Assembly: GCA_014655195.1 (NCBI GenBank) | Contig: BNBH01000015.1 | Location: 124,001-188,000, forward strand | From: Streptomyces cellulosae | GTDB taxonomy: Bacteria; Actinomycetota; Actinomycetes; Streptomycetales; Streptomycetaceae | DNA length: 64,000 nucleotides | Direction: 5' to 3' | Part shown: piece after piece, positions 27,333 through 35,290 of the stretch | Layout: each line of letters starts with the position of its first letter | Numbering within the stretch: position 1 is the stretch's first letter | The notes under the pieces: model-generated | Told to the model about the DNA's origin: nothing | The model's input: only the letters and a program-made list of their open reading frames with translations | The model's database searches: none | Position numbers and translations under genes: made by a program

Positions 27333-29177
27333 TCAGCCCTCCTGCGCGGCGGCGTCCCGGGCCTGGGCCAGGGTGTCGAGTTCCCGCAGGACGGGCAGGG
27401 CGAGCGCGAAGGCGGTGGCCGGCCGGTCGTCGACCAGACCGCGGGCGTGGTCCAGACGGTTCTCTATGCTCCGCATCGCCCGGGCGCGGCTGCCGTCGTC
27501 GCCGGTGGACGCCTCCAACTGCTCCCTGCCGAACAGGTGCGTGGCCTCGCTCAGCAGGTCCCGGGCCAGGTCGGCCAGGTCCGGACTGCGGATGGGCTCC
27601 TGCTCGTAGAGGTTGCGGGCGGCGACCAGACACTCGGTGACGCGCTCGGTGACGCTCCAGGAGAGGCGGCGGTTGACGCCCTTGGCGTCCGGGAAGACGG
27701 CGCGCACGTCGTCCCAGAGGCCGGCGCCGTGCCCGTCCTCGATCCTGCGGCTCCACAGGTGCTCGAAGGTCTGCTCGGCGAGGCGCAGCAGCCGGTCCTG
27801 CGCCTCGATGTTCCGGGACAGCTCGGCGAGCTGCACGGTCCGCTTGAGCAGCTGGGCGGAGAAGTCGGTCATCCGCCACTGGAGCCGTGACCCGGAGCGT
27901 TCGGACCCGGCGAGCGGCATCAGCACACCCGGGTCGTGCAGCCGGACGACCGGGTCGTTCCTGGTCATACGGCTGGTGACGCGGCCTCGGTCGGCGAGCC
28001 GCTCCATGATGGAGACGGTGCGGGTGAGGTCGTCGTCGGTGGCCCTGCGGCGCACCAGGTCGTGGACGAGGATGGCCGCGACGGTGAGGGAGAAGTACTC
28101 GGACTCCAGGCGCAGTCCGGTGGTCTGCCAGGGCAGGTCCTCCAGGGGCCAGCGCTCGGTGCCGAAGCGGGCGACGGCCGACCAGTACTGCTGGCTCAGC
28201 TCCCAGCGCAGCCGCAGCGCCTCGGCGAGTTTCTGCTGGTCGGCATCCAACAGTCCGAGGGTGAGGGTGCGCTCGGAGAAGAGGTCCTGGATGCCGTCGA
28301 GGGCGACGACGGTGAAGTACACGTAGGGCAGCCGGTCGGCGATGCCGTCGGGCTGGCCGGGCACCGGGGTGTCGAGGTCGGTGACCTTGGGGGCGTCCTT
28401 GACGACGCCCCAGGCCCAGCCGCACTCGAAGAGCTGGCTCTCGTCGCGGATGGACTCGTCGACCTCGATGCCGCGGCTGAGGCTCTCGATGATGGTGGCG
28501 CGCAGCGGCCGGAAGCGGCGGGCGAACTGCTGGAGGACGGCCCGGTCGGAATGCCGGTTCTGGCCGATGACCTGGATGAGCCGCCGGCCCTGCTCGGACT
28601 CGGCGTCGAAGACGTTGACCGCGAAGGAGCGCAGCAGGCTGACCATGGCGGCGGTGAGGCGGAGGTTGGTGGCCTCGCGGAGTTCGCCGAGCGCCCGGCG
28701 CACGTCGGGGCGGGTGGTGCTGTTCTCGTAGACCTTGAGGAAGCCGAGGGTAGCCAGGCAGAGCGTGACGGACATCGAGTAGGAGTCGACGACGCCTAAC
28801 TTGCCCTGTTCATAGCTCAGTTCGAGGTCGGGGTCGACGGTCTTGAAGTACGGTCCGCCGGCGAAGGTGGGGGCGTCGTCGGGGCCGGTGTGGGTGCGCA
28901 TGAACTGGGTCAGCGCGGTGATCAGGTTGGGCGGGATCTCCAGCCTGCTGCCGGCCCGCTCCAGCGCCTGGAGCACGTCCCGTTCGGTGGTGTCGGGCTG
29001 GTCCAGGCGGAACGCGGGGATCTCGGTGGCGGGGTACAGCAGGCAGAGCAGCCGCTCGGCGTCCGCGACACTGCTGAGCCCGTCGGTGTCCCCCCACACG
29101 AGCTTGCCGTCGTCGAACGAGTGGCGGGCCGCGGCCCGCCAGATGTCCAGCAGATGCTGGCGTGGCTTGATCTGCAT
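27333..29177 (-). CDS. SCO2524-like orphan family protein
   Basis: 614 aa, the largest member of the cassette. It looks almost entirely alpha-helical and soluble, with no zinc, nucleotide or nuclease motif that I recognise. Opening: PRQHLLDIWRAAARHSFDDG; middle: NLRLTAAMVSLLRSFAVNV and LPYVYFTVVALDGIQDLFSE; end: helical repeats near TVQLAELSRNIEAQDRLLRL. From memory it belongs to the orphan family named after SCO2524. Such all-helical proteins often act as scaffolds, but that is inference. ATG 29177, 45 bp downstream of the methyltransferase gene. Confidence 0.75.
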   Translation of the reverse strand: MQIKPRQHLLDIWRAAARHSFDDGKLVWGDTDGLSSVADAERLLCLLYPATEIPAFRLDQPDTTERDVLQALERAGSRLEIPPNLITALTQFMRTHTGPDDAPTFAGGPYFKTVDPDLELSYEQGKLGVVDSYSMSVTLCLATLGFLKVYENSTTRPDVRRALGELREATNLRLTAAMVSLLRSFAVNVFDAESEQGRRLIQVIGQNRHSDRAVLQQFARRFRPLRATIIESLSRGIEVDESIRDESQLFECGWAWGVVKDAPKVTDLDTPVPGQPDGIADRLPYVYFTVVALDGIQDLFSERTLTLGLLDADQQKLAEALRLRWELSQQYWSAVARFGTERWPLEDLPWQTTGLRLESEYFSLTVAAILVHDLVRRRATDDDLTRTVSIMERLADRGRVTSRMTRNDPVVRLHDPGVLMPLAGSERSGSRLQWRMTDFSAQLLKRTVQLAELSRNIEAQDRLLRLAEQTFEHLWSRRIEDGHGAGLWDDVRAVFPDAKGVNRRLSWSVTERVTECLVAARNLYEQEPIRSPDLADLARDLLSEATHLFGREQLEASTGDDGSRARAMRSIENRLDHARGLVDDRPATAFALALPVLRELDTLAQARDAAAQEG

Positions 29178-29222
29178 CCCCCTACCCCTCGTACAGACCG
29201 TGTGCAGACATGGTCCCCGTTC

Positions 29223-29993
29223 CTACGTGTCCGCAATCGCCGAATTTCGCCGTCCGAGGGCGAGAATGATGCCCTCGTGCCCCTCGCGCACCATGTGGTG
29301 CAGATCGTGGATCTCCAGGTCGTCGGCCCAGTCGGCGAGGCTGTCGCGGACGCGCTCCTCGTTGACCCGGTAGGCCGGATAGTGATGGTCGCCCACCTGG
29401 TAGCCGACGGATTCCTTCATGAAGGCGGTGGCGAACGGCGCGCCCTCGTTCAGCGCACCCATGAAGCAGATGACGCCGCGGCGGAACTCGTCGGGGCACT
29501 CGGACATGGAGTCGGCGACGAAGAACATGGTGCCGATGTCCCAGCGGCGCTGGCCGTCGAGGTCGAGGAGGTTGGCGCGCTCGACGCGGACGATCTCGCC
29601 GAACCGGCCGCGCGGCTCGACGGCGGCGTAGCCGGGGTGCTCGCGCAGCTGGTCCCAGAAGGGGTCCCAGACGGTGTCGAACCCGGCGGGGGACGCCTGC
29701 TTCTCCAGGTACTCCACGTTGGGCTGCGCGTACTCAAGGAGCAGGACCTTCTCGCACCAGGGCAGCATGGACAGGGCCGGGTAGAGATTGGCCCCGGCGC
29801 CGACGTCGACGCCGCGGCCCGTGCGCGGGACGCCGTCCGTGAAGCACTTGCCGAAGTAGTCGCGCATCAGCCGCACGATCAGCAGATCGACCTCGAGGGG
29901 GCTGCGGTAGTTCGCGTCGACGTACGCCTCAGGATCGAACTTCGACCACGGGGCGTCGGCGTTACGGTCCATCATCACCCTGCCGCGTTCCAT
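29223..29993 (-). CDS. SAM-dependent methyltransferase (NNMT/PNMT-like, SCO2525-like)
   Basis: 256 aa. It is a Rossmann methyltransferase resembling the NNMT/PNMT/TEMT family: an N-terminal clamp (FDPEAYVDANYRS), motif I GVDVGAGANLYPALSMLPW, motif II VLLLEYAQPNVEYL and a later acidic strand DIGTMFFVADSMSEC. Those relatives N- or O-methylate small molecules; the substrate here is unknown. First gene of the cassette. ATG 29993 is used. The ATG pair at 29975/29972, preceded by GGCAGGG, is a good alternative and would shorten the product by 6-7 residues. Confidence 0.82.
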   Translation of the reverse strand: MERGRVMMDRNADAPWSKFDPEAYVDANYRSPLEVDLLIVRLMRDYFGKCFTDGVPRTGRGVDVGAGANLYPALSMLPWCEKVLLLEYAQPNVEYLEKQASPAGFDTVWDPFWDQLREHPGYAAVEPRGRFGEIVRVERANLLDLDGQRRWDIGTMFFVADSMSECPDEFRRGVICFMGALNEGAPFATAFMKESVGYQVGDHHYPAYRVNEERVRDSLADWADDLEIHDLHHMVREGHEGIILALGRRNSAIADT

Positions 29994-30310
29994 TCAGTGT
30001 CGGACAAGACCGTGTGCCCTGTCTGCGCCGTTCCGCTGAACGTCGGCAGGTGAAGCAGCATCTCCGGTTCTCGCACGGTAGGCCGAAGTGGCACGCGGAG
30101 ACAGCCAGGAACACGCCGTTCCTCGTCGACGGGCGCACGGAAGGCGCACGCCGGTTGTCCATGCACCCCTGAACTCGCCCTTGCACGCGGTGAGTTGACG
30201 GCTCACTCTAACCAGAGACGCCACCGGCCGCCACCGGAAGCAGCAATCCCTTCCGGGTGAACGCCGGTGTCTTGGCGTTGACCCATCCGCATGTCCCGAC
30301 TGGGGGTGGC
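29994..30310. promoter_or_regulatory. Divergent intergenic region of the orphan cassette and GNAT gene
   Basis: 317 bp with no gene I can support. On the minus strand TTAGAGT (30205-30211, read leftward) is a plausible -10 for the cassette, giving a leader of about 200 nt. Several short open frames lie in that leader but none has a good ribosome-binding site. No clear palindrome or terminator. Confidence 0.35.
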
Positions 30311-30850
30311 ATGACCGCCGAACCGCTGGAGCGCACCCTGGACCGGCACGGTCGGCTCGCGGGACCCGAGGGGTTCCCGGAGCCGGGACGCCTGATACTG
30401 AGGGGAGCGCTCGAGTCCGATCTGCCCGAGCTGCGCCGGCTCGACGAGGAGGTGTTCCAGGAGGTCGCCTACCCCGCCTTCCTGCTCCGCCAGCTGTACG
30501 ACGTCTACGCCCAGCACTTCCTGGTGCTGGACGACGGCGCGGGCGGGCTGCGCGGCTACGTCCTGGCCGCGACCACCGCGTTCAGCCGGGACAGCTGGAT
30601 CCTCGGCCTGTGCGTGACCGAAGGGGACCGCCGGCACGGGCTGGGCCGGGAGCTGATGACGGAGATCCTCGCGCGGCTCCGGCAGGACGGCATCGAGACG
30701 GTGCGGCTGACGGTCGAGCCCGCCAACCGGGCCGCGATCCTGCTCTACCGCTCCCTGGGCTTCACTCCGGAGGAGCCGGACGGCGGCCTGCGCCGGGACT
30801 ACTTCGGCCCTGGCGAGCACCGGCAGGTCCTGCGACTGGAGCTGTGTTAG
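30311..30850 (+). CDS. GNAT-family N-acetyltransferase
   Basis: 179 aa. The GNAT fold begins at about residue 30 (LILRGALESDLPELRRLDEEVF). The acetyl-CoA-binding strand and loop is ILGLCVTEGDRRHGLGRELM, with the RHGLG version of the Q/RxxGxG/A motif. Motif B is VEPANRAAILLYRSLGF. It probably acetylates an amine of a small molecule or protein N-terminus. ATG 30311 follows GGGGGTGGC; an in-frame GTG at 30257 is the alternative. Confidence 0.88.
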   Translation: MTAEPLERTLDRHGRLAGPEGFPEPGRLILRGALESDLPELRRLDEEVFQEVAYPAFLLRQLYDVYAQHFLVLDDGAGGLRGYVLAATTAFSRDSWILGLCVTEGDRRHGLGRELMTEILARLRQDGIETVRLTVEPANRAAILLYRSLGFTPEEPDGGLRRDYFGPGEHRQVLRLELC

Positions 30851-30926
30851 ACGGGCGGACGCGTCAGGACGGCGACCGCGCGACACGGACCGGGCCCGGA
30901 CGGCGTCCGCCGGAGACCGGCCTGGT

Positions 30927-31631
30927 TCAGGACGGCGTCCGCGCCGCCGCCAGGAGGCGGCCGACGTCGTCGGAGCAGATGGTGAGGGCCGCGCCCACCG
31001 TGGCGAGGGCGTCCCGTTCCGCGGGGGTGTACGGGCCGTCGGCCAGGGCGATCCGGGCGCCCTGGAGCAGGATCGACTCGCGGCCGGGTCCGGCCAGGTG
31101 CGGGGCCAGCGGGTCCAGCGCCTCGTGCAGTTCGATGGACAGCCCCGCCACGCAGGGCTCGCCGGTGAACCGGCCGGTGTCCTCCTCCAGCGCCTCGACC
31201 AGCGCGGCCAGCTGCTCCTCCGTGCAGTCCTCGAAGCCGGCCGCGCGCACCCCGGCCGCAGCGGTCTCCAGGGCGGCGCGGGAGCAGGTGCCGCCCGCGG
31301 CGAGGACGGCGAGGGCGACGGTGTGGACGGCGTCCCGCAGCATCGCGGAGAAGCGGGTGGTGGTGGGATGGTCCAGCACGTCGGTGCCGAAGTGGCCCCG
31401 GCAGGCGGCGCACTCCACGGTCGGCGCGCACACCCCGCGCGGCAGCACGGGCACGCCCAGCACGGTGAAACGGCGGCGTCCGGTGAGCCGCTGGTAGTTG
31501 CGGTCGCCGCCGCAGCTGGGGCAGAAGAACTCCCCGTCGCCGACGGCGGTCCACGCGGTGCGGGTGCCGACCAGGCGGCGCGCGCGCCCGGCGGCAGCGG
31601 TACGGCCGTCGGGTCCCCGTTCTGGCAGCAC
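30927..31631 (-). CDS. TerB-family protein with N-terminal zinc ribbon
   Basis: 234 aa. The N-terminal zinc ribbon reads FFCPSCGGDRNY and VECAACRGHFG, two C-X2-C knuckles. The rest is a helical TerB-like domain of the tellurite-resistance family (AVHTVALAVLAAGG, EQLAALVEALEED, GPYTPAERDALATVGAAL). TerB proteins are membrane-associated metal-binding scaffolds; the function in streptomycetes is unclear. GTG 31631 is preceded by GGAGGTGCG. It is separated from leuA by a strong terminator and has its own -10-like TAACAT. Confidence 0.82.
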   Translation of the reverse strand: MLPERGPDGRTAAAGRARRLVGTRTAWTAVGDGEFFCPSCGGDRNYQRLTGRRRFTVLGVPVLPRGVCAPTVECAACRGHFGTDVLDHPTTTRFSAMLRDAVHTVALAVLAAGGTCSRAALETAAAGVRAAGFEDCTEEQLAALVEALEEDTGRFTGEPCVAGLSIELHEALDPLAPHLAGPGRESILLQGARIALADGPYTPAERDALATVGAALTICSDDVGRLLAAARTPS

Positions 31632-31762
31632 GTCGCACCTCCATCAACGCCACACAGCTCCGTCGCCGCGCTTGCGTGATGTTAGCCACATCCGGGAGGC
31701 GGAGTCAGTACCCGGGACGAGACCTTTCCGTGACCATCACAGCTGTTGGCCGGTAACCGACG

Positions 31763-31801
31763 CCGGGGCCCCGCCCGCCGTGACGGCGGGCGGGGCCCCG
31801 G
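31763..31801 (-). terminator. leuA terminator, 18-bp perfect stem
   Basis: CCGGGGCCCCGCCCGCCG (31763-31780), loop TGA, then its exact reverse complement (31784-31801). It lies 20 bp past the leuA stop on the minus strand. This is the strongest hairpin in the window. Confidence 0.9.
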
Positions 31802-31820
31802 ATTCGCTCGTGCAGGCTGC

Positions 31821-33542
31821 TCAGCGGGTTGCGCGGTTGACGGCGGAGACGACCGCCTTCAGCGAGGCGCGGGTGGTGTTCGCGTCGATCCCGATGCCCC
31901 ACAGCACCTTGTCGCCGATGGCGCACTCGATGTACGAGGCGGCCTGCGCGGAGGCGCCCTCGCTCATGGTGTGCTCCTGGTAGTCCAGCAGGCGTACGTC
32001 GATGCCGATGCCCTGGAGGGCGTCGAAGAAGGCCGAGATCGGACCGTTGCCGGTGCCGACCAGGGTGGTCTCCCGGCCGTCGACCGTGGCCTGGACGGTG
32101 AGGGTGTCCACGCCGTCGTGGTCGGTGGTGCTCTGGCCGCCGGCGACCTGGATGCGGCCCCAGGGGTTGTCCGGGTTGGGCAGGTACTCGTCCTGGAAGA
32201 CGGCCCAGATGTCGGCCGGGGTGATCTCGCCGCCCTCGGCGTCCGTCTTGGCCTGGATGATCTTCGAGAACTCGATCTGCATCCGGCGCGGCAGTTCCAG
32301 CTTGTGGTCGTTCTTCAGGACGTACGCCACACCGCCCTTGCCGGACTGCGAGTTGACCCGGATGACCGCCTCGTAGGAGCGGCCGACGTCCTTGGGGTCG
32401 ATCGGCAGGTACGGCACGGCCCACTCGAGGTCGTCGACGGTGACGCCCTTGGCCTCGGCCTCGGCCTCCATGGCGTCGAAGCCCTTCTTGATGGCGTCCT
32501 GGTGGGAGCCGGAGAAGGACGTGTAGACCAGGTCGCCCACGTACGGGTGGCGCGGGTGGACCTCCATCTGGTTGCAGTACTCCCACGTACGGCGGATCTC
32601 GTCGATGTCGGAGAAGTCGATCTGCGGGTCGACGCCCTGCGAGAACAGGTTCATCCCCAGGGTGACCAGGTCGACGTTGCCGGTGCGCTCGCCCTGGCCG
32701 AACAGGCAGCCCTCGACGCGGTCGGCGCCGGCCATGACCGCCAGCTCCGCCGCCGCGACGGCCGTGCCGCGGTCGTTGTGCGGGTGGACGGACAGGCAGA
32801 CGTACTCGCGCCGGGAGAGGTTGCGGTGCATCCACTCGAAGCGGTCGGCGTGCGTGGACGGCGTGGAACGCTCCACGGTGGCGGGCAGGTTGAGGATGAT
32901 CTCGCGGCCGGGACCGGGCTGGTAGACGTCCATCACCGCCTCGCAGACCTCCAGCGCGAAGTCCAGCTCGGTGTCGGTGAAGATCTCCGGGCTGTACTGG
33001 TAGCCGAACTCGGTCTCCGGGCCCAGCAGCTTCTCCGCGTACTCCATCACCAGGCGGGTGCCGTCGACGGCGATCTGCTTGATGTCGTCCTTGGAACCGC
33101 GGAAGACCACGCGGCGGAAGACGGGCGCGGTGGCGTTGTACAGGTGGACGGTGGCCCGCTTGGCGCCCTTCAGGGACTCCACGGTGCGCTCGATCAGGTC
33201 CTCGCGGGCCTGGGTCAGCACGGAGATGGTGACGTCGTCGGGGATGGCGTCCGGGTCCTCGATGATGGAGCGGACGAAGTCGTAGTCGGTCTGCCCGGAG
33301 GCGGGGAAGCCGACCTCGATCTCCTTGTAGCCCATCCGTACCAGCAGGTCGAACATGGCGCGCTTGCGCACGGGCGACATGGGGTCGATCAGGGCCTGGT
33401 TGCCGTCGCGCAGATCGGTGGAGAGCCAGCGGGGCGCGGTGGTGATCCGCTTGTCGGGCCAGGTGCGGTCGGGGATGTCGACCTGCTCGTACCGGCCGTA
33501 CTTGTGGATCGGCATGCTGCTGGGCTGCTGGCGGTTCGCCAT
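31821..33542 (-). CDS. leuA: 2-isopropylmalate synthase
   Basis: 573 aa, the long actinobacterial form. It catalyses the first committed step of leucine synthesis: acetyl-CoA + 2-oxoisovalerate to 2-isopropylmalate. The HMGL-like TIM barrel begins LSTDLRDGNQALIDPM with the metal-binding Asp. HPHNDRGTAVAAAEL supplies the metal-binding His residues. The C-terminal LeuA dimer domain from about 440 is the leucine feedback site (GGGQ-like turn at VAGGQSTTDHDG). ATG 33542 is preceded by CGAGGAG. Expression is likely controlled by the leader peptide at 33630-33680. Confidence 0.96.
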   Translation of the reverse strand: MANRQQPSSMPIHKYGRYEQVDIPDRTWPDKRITTAPRWLSTDLRDGNQALIDPMSPVRKRAMFDLLVRMGYKEIEVGFPASGQTDYDFVRSIIEDPDAIPDDVTISVLTQAREDLIERTVESLKGAKRATVHLYNATAPVFRRVVFRGSKDDIKQIAVDGTRLVMEYAEKLLGPETEFGYQYSPEIFTDTELDFALEVCEAVMDVYQPGPGREIILNLPATVERSTPSTHADRFEWMHRNLSRREYVCLSVHPHNDRGTAVAAAELAVMAGADRVEGCLFGQGERTGNVDLVTLGMNLFSQGVDPQIDFSDIDEIRRTWEYCNQMEVHPRHPYVGDLVYTSFSGSHQDAIKKGFDAMEAEAEAKGVTVDDLEWAVPYLPIDPKDVGRSYEAVIRVNSQSGKGGVAYVLKNDHKLELPRRMQIEFSKIIQAKTDAEGGEITPADIWAVFQDEYLPNPDNPWGRIQVAGGQSTTDHDGVDTLTVQATVDGRETTLVGTGNGPISAFFDALQGIGIDVRLLDYQEHTMSEGASAQAASYIECAIGDKVLWGIGIDANTTRASLKAVVSAVNRATR

Positions 33543-33585
33543 GATGCGGGGGCTCCTCGGTGGTCCGCGGGGTGTCCTGGGGGAC

Positions 33586-33628
33586 GGCCGACGGCGCAGC
33601 GCCAAACTCCGCGGGGAGGGGGTCGGCC
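33586..33628 (-). promoter_or_regulatory. leuA attenuator hairpins
   Basis: Between the leader peptide stop and leuA on the minus strand, GGCCGAC and GTCGGCC (plus-strand positions 33622-33628 and 33586-33592) can pair, enclosing a small GGCGC-T-GCGCC hairpin (33593-33603). These alternative structures, next to a Leu-rich leader, fit ribosome-mediated attenuation. Confidence 0.55.
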
Positions 33629-33629
33629 T

Positions 33630-33680
33630 CTAGCGCAGACCCTCACCGCGGCAGCTAAGGAGAAGCAGCCCGAAGTACAT
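33630..33680 (-). CDS. leuL: leuA leader peptide
   Basis: 16 aa, MYFGLLLLSCRGEGLR, with four consecutive Leu codons (CTG CTT CTC CTT) and a fifth near the end. ATG 33680 is preceded by GCGGAG. It lies 87 bp upstream of leuA on the same strand. Ribosome stalling at the Leu run when Leu-tRNA is scarce would switch the downstream RNA fold. Actinobacterial leuA attenuators of this kind have been predicted by others; the match in position and codon content makes this assignment good. Confidence 0.8.
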   Translation of the reverse strand: MYFGLLLLSCRGEGLR

Positions 33681-33871
33681 GATGCTCCGCAGCTTATCCG
33701 AGTCGCCCACCGTGCGGGGTTGCGTATCAGTATGCGGGATCGGTGGGACGAACGGGACAAAGAGTGCCGTATACCACTTCCATAGCGGGCGGCGGGCGGT
33801 TATCGCGGGGGAATTCATCCGTCATGGTCGCGGGTAGTGACAGCTCGGTGACTGAGTGCGATGGTTCCGGC

Positions 33872-34945
33872 ATGACGACGAACGGGGGCCACCGGCCCGT
33901 CTTCTGCACCATCGTCCCGCCGCACGTCCTCGACCGGCTCTCCCAGGCCGAGGACCCCCTGGTCCACGGGCCCGCGCGCCGCACCCTGCGCCGCGACGCC
34001 TACGAGCGCACCCAGCGCCGGCTGACCACGGTGGTCGGCGCGCCCGCCGTGACCACACGCGCCGCCCCGGCAGAGCCCGGCACGCCGCAGCGCACCGTGT
34101 ACGACGCGGGGCACGGCACGGACCTGCCCGGCGAGAAGGCACGCGGCGAGGGCGAGGAGCCCGGCCAGGACGCCACCGTCAACCGCGCGTACGCGGGACT
34201 CGGCGCCACCTTCGAACTGTTCCTGAAGGAGTTCGGCCGGGACTCGATCGACGGCAGCGGACTGCCGCTGGACGCCACCGTCCACTACGACCGGGACTAC
34301 AACAACGCGTTCTGGAACGGCGAGCAGATGGTGTTCGGCGACGGGGACGGCGAGATCTTCCTCGACTTCACCATCGCCGTCGACGTCATCGGCCACGAAC
34401 TCGCCCACGGCGTCACGCAGTACACCGCGAACCTCGACTACTTCGGCCAGTCGGGTGCGCTCAACGAGTCGGTGTCGGACGTCTTCGGCGCGCTCATCAA
34501 GCAGTACACGCTGGGCCAGACCGCCGAGGAGGCCGACTGGCTGATCGGCGCGGGCCTGCTCGCCCCGCGCGTCACGGGCGTGGCCCTGCGCTCGATGAAG
34601 GAGCCGGGCACGGCGTACGACGACGACGTGCTCGGCAAGGACCCGCAGCCGGCGACGATGGACGACTACGTGCGCACCGGCCGGGACAACGGCGGCGTGC
34701 ACATCAACTCCGGCATCCCCAACCACGCGTTCTACCTGGCGGCGACCACCCTCGGCGGACACGCCTGGGAGCGCGCCGGGCAGATCTGGTACGACGTGCT
34801 GACGGGCGGGGAGCTGGACCAGGACGCGCAGTTCACGGACTTCGCGACGCTCACGGTGAAGGCGGCGCGCGCCCGGTACGGGGAGGGCGCGGAGCTGAAC
34901 GCGGTCACCAAGGCGTGGGAGCGGGTGGGGGTGCGCACGCCGTAG
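33872..34945 (+). CDS. Protealysin-like M4 metalloprotease
   Basis: 357 aa, thermolysin family. There is no signal peptide. The N-terminus RPVFCTIVPPHVLDRL and RRTLRRDAYERTQRR resembles the short protealysin-type propeptide (about 50 residues) rather than the long FTP/PepSY propeptide of secreted thermolysins. The zinc site is HELAH (His175-His179) with the third ligand Glu199 in ALNESVSDVFG. The downstream His is in VHINSGIPNHAFY. ATG 33872 has a weak ribosome-binding site but matches family starts. Its partner inhibitor gene follows 20 bp later. Confidence 0.92.
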   Translation: MTTNGGHRPVFCTIVPPHVLDRLSQAEDPLVHGPARRTLRRDAYERTQRRLTTVVGAPAVTTRAAPAEPGTPQRTVYDAGHGTDLPGEKARGEGEEPGQDATVNRAYAGLGATFELFLKEFGRDSIDGSGLPLDATVHYDRDYNNAFWNGEQMVFGDGDGEIFLDFTIAVDVIGHELAHGVTQYTANLDYFGQSGALNESVSDVFGALIKQYTLGQTAEEADWLIGAGLLAPRVTGVALRSMKEPGTAYDDDVLGKDPQPATMDDYVRTGRDNGGVHINSGIPNHAFYLAATTLGGHAWERAGQIWYDVLTGGELDQDAQFTDFATLTVKAARARYGEGAELNAVTKAWERVGVRTP

Positions 34946-34965
34946 TTCCGTACTAGACACGGACC

Positions 34966-35232
34966 ATGCGTATTCAGGTGCGGCGCACGGGCGGCTTCGC
35001 GGGGATCGAGCGGCAGGCCGAGGTGGACACCTCGGGCCGGGCCGACGCGTCCGAGTGGCACGCCCTGGCCGAGCGGGCCCTGGCGGCCGGGCGGACCACT
35101 CCCCCGGCCGGGGTCCCGGACGGCTTCAGCTACACGATCACGGTGGACGGCAGGACGGTGCACTGCGCGGACCCGGGGCTTACGGAGGAGCAGCGGGCGC
35201 TGATCCGGCGGGTGCTGAAGGAGGGCGCGTAA
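34966..35232 (+). CDS. Emfourin-like protealysin inhibitor
   Basis: 88 aa. It starts MRIQVRRTGGFAGIER and continues through FSYTITVDGRTVHCAD and a C-terminal helix TEEQRALIRRVLKEGA. This matches emfourins, the small slow-binding inhibitors encoded directly after protealysin-like proteases in bacteria. It is cytoplasmic. With the protease it should form an operon that keeps the enzyme inactive inside the cell or regulates its release. The start has a weak ribosome-binding site, and translation may depend on the protease gene. Confidence 0.82.
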   Translation: MRIQVRRTGGFAGIERQAEVDTSGRADASEWHALAERALAAGRTTPPAGVPDGFSYTITVDGRTVHCADPGLTEEQRALIRRVLKEGA

Positions 35233-35290
35233 CCAGGTTGTCGCGTACGGGCGTTGACGTGGCTCGGGCGGGGTGCGGATGATCCGGGCC

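Noticed and set aside
29975..30186. Short minus-strand frames in the leader of the orphan cassette
   Set aside because: Three overlapping frames in different phases, none with a ribosome-binding site or a sensible protein; probably untranslated leader.
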